Shown piece after piece: positions 60,674-64,000 of a stretch of DNA of 64,000 nucleotides (position 1 is the first letter of the stretch; each line of letters starts with the position of its first letter). The DNA lies in NCBI RefSeq assembly GCF_022171985.1, contig NZ_JAJVHF010000005.1, forward strand, positions 62,001 to 126,000, given 5' to 3'. A program made the translations under genes and the position numbers. The notes beneath the pieces were generated by a model, which had not been told where the DNA came from, did not search any database, and saw only the letters and a program-made list of their open reading frames with translations. This DNA comes from Huaxiibacter chinensis (GTDB taxonomy: Bacteria > Pseudomonadota > Gammaproteobacteria > Enterobacterales > Enterobacteriaceae).

Positions 60674-61531
60674 ATGAAATATGTTGGAGCGCACGTCAGC
60701 GCGGCGGGTGGCCTGGCAAATGCGGCCATTCGCGCTGCCGAAATCGAGGCGACGGCTTTCGCCCTGTTCACCAAAAATCAGCGCCAGTGGCGCGCGGCTC
60801 CGCTGACGGCGGAGATCATCGATGATTTCAAAGCCGCCTGTGAAAAATACCATTACGGCCCAGGGCAAATCCTTCCGCATGACAGCTATCTGATAAACCT
60901 TGGTCATCCGGTCCACGAGGCGCTGGAGAAATCCCGCGAAGCCTTCCTGGATGAGCTTCAGCGCTGCGAGCAGCTTGGCCTGACGCTGCTGAACTTCCAC
61001 CCGGGCAGCCATCTTATGCAAATTGATGAGGATGCCTGTCTGGCGCGCATTGCCGAGTCGATCAATATCGCGCTGGACCAGACTAAGGGCGTTACCGCAG
61101 TGATTGAAAATACCGCCGGGCAAGGGAGCAACCTGGGCTTCAGATTTGAGCATCTGGCGGCCATCATCGACGGCGTGGAAGACAAATCGCGTGTCGGCGT
61201 CTGCATCGACACCTGCCATGCGTTCGCGGCAGGGTACGACCTGCGAACTCTGGAAGCGTGCGAAAACACATTCGCGGAGTTCGAGCGTATCGTTGGCTTC
61301 AAATACCTGCGTGGAATGCATCTTAACGATGCTAAAAGCGCTTTTGGCAGCCGCGTCGACCGTCACCACAGTCTGGGTGAAGGCAATATCGGCCACGATG
61401 CGTTTCGTTTTATCATGCAGGACCCCCGTTTCGACGGCATTCCTATGGTGCTGGAAACCGTGAACCCGGATATATGGGCCGAAGAGATCGCCTGGCTGAA
61501 GGCACAGCAAACAGCAGAACAGGTGGCATAA
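60674..61531 (+). CDS. nfo: Endonuclease IV Nfo
   Basis: Nfo is an AP endonuclease of base excision repair. The 285-residue TIM-barrel trinuclear-zinc enzyme has [35 protein letters not shown] and [20 protein letters not shown], the zinc-ligand motifs of the family. The length equals E. coli Nfo. Its stop runs into a terminator. Confidence 0.97.
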   Translation: MKYVGAHVSAAGGLANAAIRAAEIEATAFALFTKNQRQWRAAPLTAEIIDDFKAACEKYHYGPGQILPHDSYLINLGHPVHEALEKSREAFLDELQRCEQLGLTLLNFHPGSHLMQIDEDACLARIAESINIALDQTKGVTAVIENTAGQGSNLGFRFEHLAAIIDGVEDKSRVGVCIDTCHAFAAGYDLRTLEACENTFAEFERIVGFKYLRGMHLNDAKSAFGSRVDRHHSLGEGNIGHDAFRFIMQDPRFDGIPMVLETVNPDIWAEEIAWLKAQQTAEQVA

Positions 61532-61565
61532 AAAAAGCCGGGTTGCAGTCGCACCCGGCTTTTTT
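61532..61565. terminator. Terminator between nfo and fruA
   Basis: GCCGGGT (61537-61543) pairs with ACCCGGC (61553-61559), flanked by A-rich and T-rich tracts, suitable for both converging genes. Confidence 0.92.
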
Positions 61566-61603
61566 GTGGGTCGGGTGTGGCAATGCCCCACCCGACAACC
61601 TGT

Positions 61604-63289
61604 TTACGCCACTTTGGCGACCACTTCCGCTTCCGGGCGTTTCAGCACCGCGTAAGAGAGTCCCGCCACCAGCGTACCGGCGATAATCGCAAACAGATAT
61701 CCCAGAACCGGGGTAATGGCGCCTGGGATCAGCAGGACGAACAGACCACCGTGCGGAGCCATCAGTTTTGCCCCAATCGCCATGGAGATTGCGCCGGTCA
61801 CTGCGCCACCTACGATACAGCATGGCAATACACGCATTGGGTCACGAGCAGCAAACGGAATGGCGCCTTCGGTAATGAAGCACAGGCCCAGCACCAGCGC
61901 GGCTTTTCCGCCTTCCTGCTGCGCTTTATCGAACTTACGGCGCGCAATAATTGTCGCCAGCCCCAGCGCCAGCGGTGGCACCATACCGGCTGCCATAATC
62001 GCCGCCATCGGAGCGTACGTCTGGGTACTCAGTAAGCCGACACCAAAAGCATAGGCCGCTTTGTTAACCGGACCACCCATATCGGTACACATCATGCCAC
62101 CGAGGATAGCACCCAGCAGAACCGCGTTCGCCGTCCCCATGGTTTGCAGCCAGTGAGTCAGCCCTTCCAGGATACCCGCAACCGGTTTACCGATCAGGTA
62201 GATCATACCCAGGCCGACCACGAGGCTTGAAATCAGCGGAATGATCAGAATCGGTTTCAGCGCTTCCATGCTTTGCGGCAGTTTCAGTTTCGAACTGATG
62301 GCCTTCGCCACATAACCTGCCAGGAAGCCGGCAATGATACCGCCGATAAAGCCTGACCCGGTGCTCACCGCCAGCATACCGCCGATTAAACCCGGCGTCA
62401 GACCTGGACGATCCGCAATAGAGAAGGCGATGTAACCGGCCAGCACGGGTACCATCAGGGCAAACGCTGAACCACCACCGATTTGCATCAGCGCCGCCGC
62501 CAGGGTGCCAGGTTCCTTGAAGGCTTCGATACCAAAGGCGAAGGAGAGCGCAATACAGAGCCCGCCCGCGACAACCATTGGCAGCATGTATGACACACCG
62601 GTCAACAGGTGACGATACGCGCCAGCAGACTCTTTTTTCCCTTCCGTTGCCGTCTGGGATTTCGCCGAAGTCTGGTACGGTTTCGCTTCTGCCAGCGCTT
62701 TATCAAACTCCTGCGCCGTTTTCTTCAGCGCCAGTCCGGTGGAGGTGCGATACATCGGCTTACCGGCAAATTTCGCCAGATCCACTTCGATGTCTGCCGC
62801 CACAATCACCAGATCGGCTTCAGCCACTTCTTCCGCGGTGATGGCATTGCCTGCCCCCACGGAACCGCGCGTTTCAACTTTTACCCACCAGCCGCGTTTT
62901 TTCGCTTCGGTTTCGATGGCTTCCGCCGCCATGAAGGTATGCGCCACGCCGGTCGGACATGCGGTGATTGCCACCACACGTTTCGGACCCGCCGTGGTGA
63001 CGGCTGCGGTTTCTACCGGGGCGGTATAAACGGCGGCATGGCCTTTCGCTTCGCTCAGGAAGAGTTCAGGATGCGCCACGGCGCGGTTAATATCGCCCAG
63101 CCACACTTTTTTGCCGTTCAGCGCGTTGTCAGCCGGGATTTCGTCACCCAGAACAATCGCCAGTTCGGCATCATTTGGGTTATCGACAATCTCAACGTGC
63201 GCCTTTTGTGCCGCCGCGCCCAGAAGTGTCTTCGCCATATAGGCGCGAGCCTGTCCGAGACCGGAATCAATGATCAGCAGCGTTTTCAT
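61604..63289 (-). CDS. fruA: Fructose PTS permease IIB'BC component FruA
   Basis: FruA imports fructose and phosphorylates it at C1. The 561-residue product has an N-terminal IIB' domain (~1-85), a IIB domain with the phospho-cysteine Cys111 in ITACPTGVAHTF and a IIC membrane domain (~225-561). I chose the ATG at 63289 (MKTLLIIDSG). It lies 16 bp after fruK in the fruBKA order. Confidence 0.97.
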   Translation of the reverse strand: MKTLLIIDSGLGQARAYMAKTLLGAAAQKAHVEIVDNPNDAELAIVLGDEIPADNALNGKKVWLGDINRAVAHPELFLSEAKGHAAVYTAPVETAAVTTAGPKRVVAITACPTGVAHTFMAAEAIETEAKKRGWWVKVETRGSVGAGNAITAEEVAEADLVIVAADIEVDLAKFAGKPMYRTSTGLALKKTAQEFDKALAEAKPYQTSAKSQTATEGKKESAGAYRHLLTGVSYMLPMVVAGGLCIALSFAFGIEAFKEPGTLAAALMQIGGGSAFALMVPVLAGYIAFSIADRPGLTPGLIGGMLAVSTGSGFIGGIIAGFLAGYVAKAISSKLKLPQSMEALKPILIIPLISSLVVGLGMIYLIGKPVAGILEGLTHWLQTMGTANAVLLGAILGGMMCTDMGGPVNKAAYAFGVGLLSTQTYAPMAAIMAAGMVPPLALGLATIIARRKFDKAQQEGGKAALVLGLCFITEGAIPFAARDPMRVLPCCIVGGAVTGAISMAIGAKLMAPHGGLFVLLIPGAITPVLGYLFAIIAGTLVAGLSYAVLKRPEAEVVAKVA

Positions 63290-63305
63290 TATGCCTCTCC
63301 TGCTG

Positions 63306-64000
63306 TTAGTTAAAAGGTTGTAAGTCAACGCGCGCCATCATCGCCGCCAACTGGGTACGTTCGGTAATGCCTACATTGCTCTGGCTGACGGCCAGGGCCG
63401 CCACCGCGGTTGCAAGACGCAGCGTATGTTCACTGGATTCACGCATCAGCAGACCGTAAATCAGGCCTCCCACCATTGAATCCCCTGCCCCTACGGTACT
63501 GACGACTTCTACCGACGGTGGTTTGGCGATCCATTCGCCCGACGCGTTAACCCACAGCGCGCCCTCTGCCCCCAACGAAATCACAACATGAGCAATACCC
63601 TGTTCACGCAGCGCATGAGCGGCTTCAATCACATCTTTTAATTCTGGCAGCTTACGGCCCGCCCAGATCTCCAGTTCGCGACGGTTTGGCTTAACCAGCC
63701 ACGGCGACGCTTTCAGTCCGGCGACCAGCGCTTCACGACTGCTGTCGAAAATAATGCAAGGACACTGACTGCGCAGACGCATCATCCAGTCGGTGAAGGC
63801 CTCCGGGCTGACGCCGGACGGCAAACTGCCGCTGACGCAAACCATGTCGAACTGACCCAGCCAGGTCAGGGAGTCATTAACAAAACGCTCCCAGTCGGCA
63901 GGCGTGACTTCAAAACCGGAGAAATTCAGGTCGGTGACTTCGCCGTCTTTTTCCGTCAGCTTGACGTTGATACGCGTGCGGCCCTGAACCACCTGAAAAC
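63306..64000 (-). CDS. fruK: 1-phosphofructokinase FruK, lacking its N-terminus (window edge)
   Basis: FruK phosphorylates fructose-1-phosphate to fructose-1,6-bisphosphate. The visible 231 residues, from FQVVQGRTRINVKLTEKDGE to the C-terminus, include the PfkB signature STVGAGDSMVGGL with the catalytic Asp. About 80 residues at the start lie beyond the window. It is followed by fruA on the same strand. Confidence 0.96.
   Translation of the reverse strand, partial: FQVVQGRTRINVKLTEKDGEVTDLNFSGFEVTPADWERFVNDSLTWLGQFDMVCVSGSLPSGVSPEAFTDWMMRLRSQCPCIIFDSSREALVAGLKASPWLVKPNRRELEIWAGRKLPELKDVIEAAHALREQGIAHVVISLGAEGALWVNASGEWIAKPPSVEVVSTVGAGDSMVGGLIYGLLMRESSEHTLRLATAVAALAVSQSNVGITERTQLAAMMARVDLQPFN

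Overview
The window is a chromosomal segment of a member of the Enterobacteriaceae, most likely Enterobacter or a close relative. The gene order follows the Escherichia coli K-12 stretch fbaB-yegTUVW-thiDM ... mrp-metG-yehS-btsRS-mlrA-yehWXY-osmF-bglX-dld-pbpG-yohC-yohD-yohF-mdtQ-dusC-yohJK-cdd-sanA-mglCAB-galS-yeiB-folE-yeiG-cirA-lysP-yeiE-yeiH-nfo-fruA-fruK almost gene for gene. Most proteins have the E. coli length to within a few residues. Genes that K-12 lacks at these positions (dat-ddc, an adenine deaminase/permease pair, a YbfB-type MFS gene, a PAT-type acetyltransferase, an Hcp/Tlde1 cassette) argue against E. coli itself. The genus is an inference.

Layout. 1-6510: 5' part of fbaB, the yegTUV nucleoside/ADP-ribosyl catabolic operon with its GntR regulator yegW, and thiM-thiD under a TPP riboswitch. 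6511-11383: an AT-richer accessory stretch. It holds gene debris, a compact type VI secretion cassette (orphan Hcp, Tlde1-type L,D-transpeptidase effector, periplasmic immunity candidate) and two unrecognised exported proteins; the rcnRA and yeh fimbrial genes expected here from K-12 are absent. 11384-19957: metabolic cargo, namely dat-ddc (1,3-diaminopropane synthesis), a membrane-anchored thioredoxin-like protein, a LysR regulator divergent from adenine deaminase plus an NCS2 permease, an orphan rcnB and a GNAT gene. 20000-42166: backbone with mrp/apbC, metG, BtsSR-YehS, mlrA, the osmF-yehYXW ABC importer, bglX, dld, pbpG, yohC/D/F, an intact mdtQ, yohP and dusC. 42167-64000: yohJK, cdd, sanA, the mgl galactose importer with galS, yeiB-folE, yeiG, cirA, lysP, yeiE/yeiH, nfo and the distal fru operon.

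Working together. Several blocks are salvage or scavenging units with local control. yegTUV is under YegW. Adenine deaminase and its permease lie next to a LysR gene. cdd has two CRP-like sites placed for CRP control. mglBAC and galS share an almost identical operator-plus-CRP module. thiMD is governed by TPP. The least explained part is 6.5-11.4 kb: the Hcp/Tlde1 cassette has no T6SS structural genes in the window, and the two downstream exported proteins match no family that I recognise.

All product names rest on recognising protein sequence and synteny by eye. No database search was run. Regulatory sites are consensus matches read from the sequence and are not experimentally supported here.
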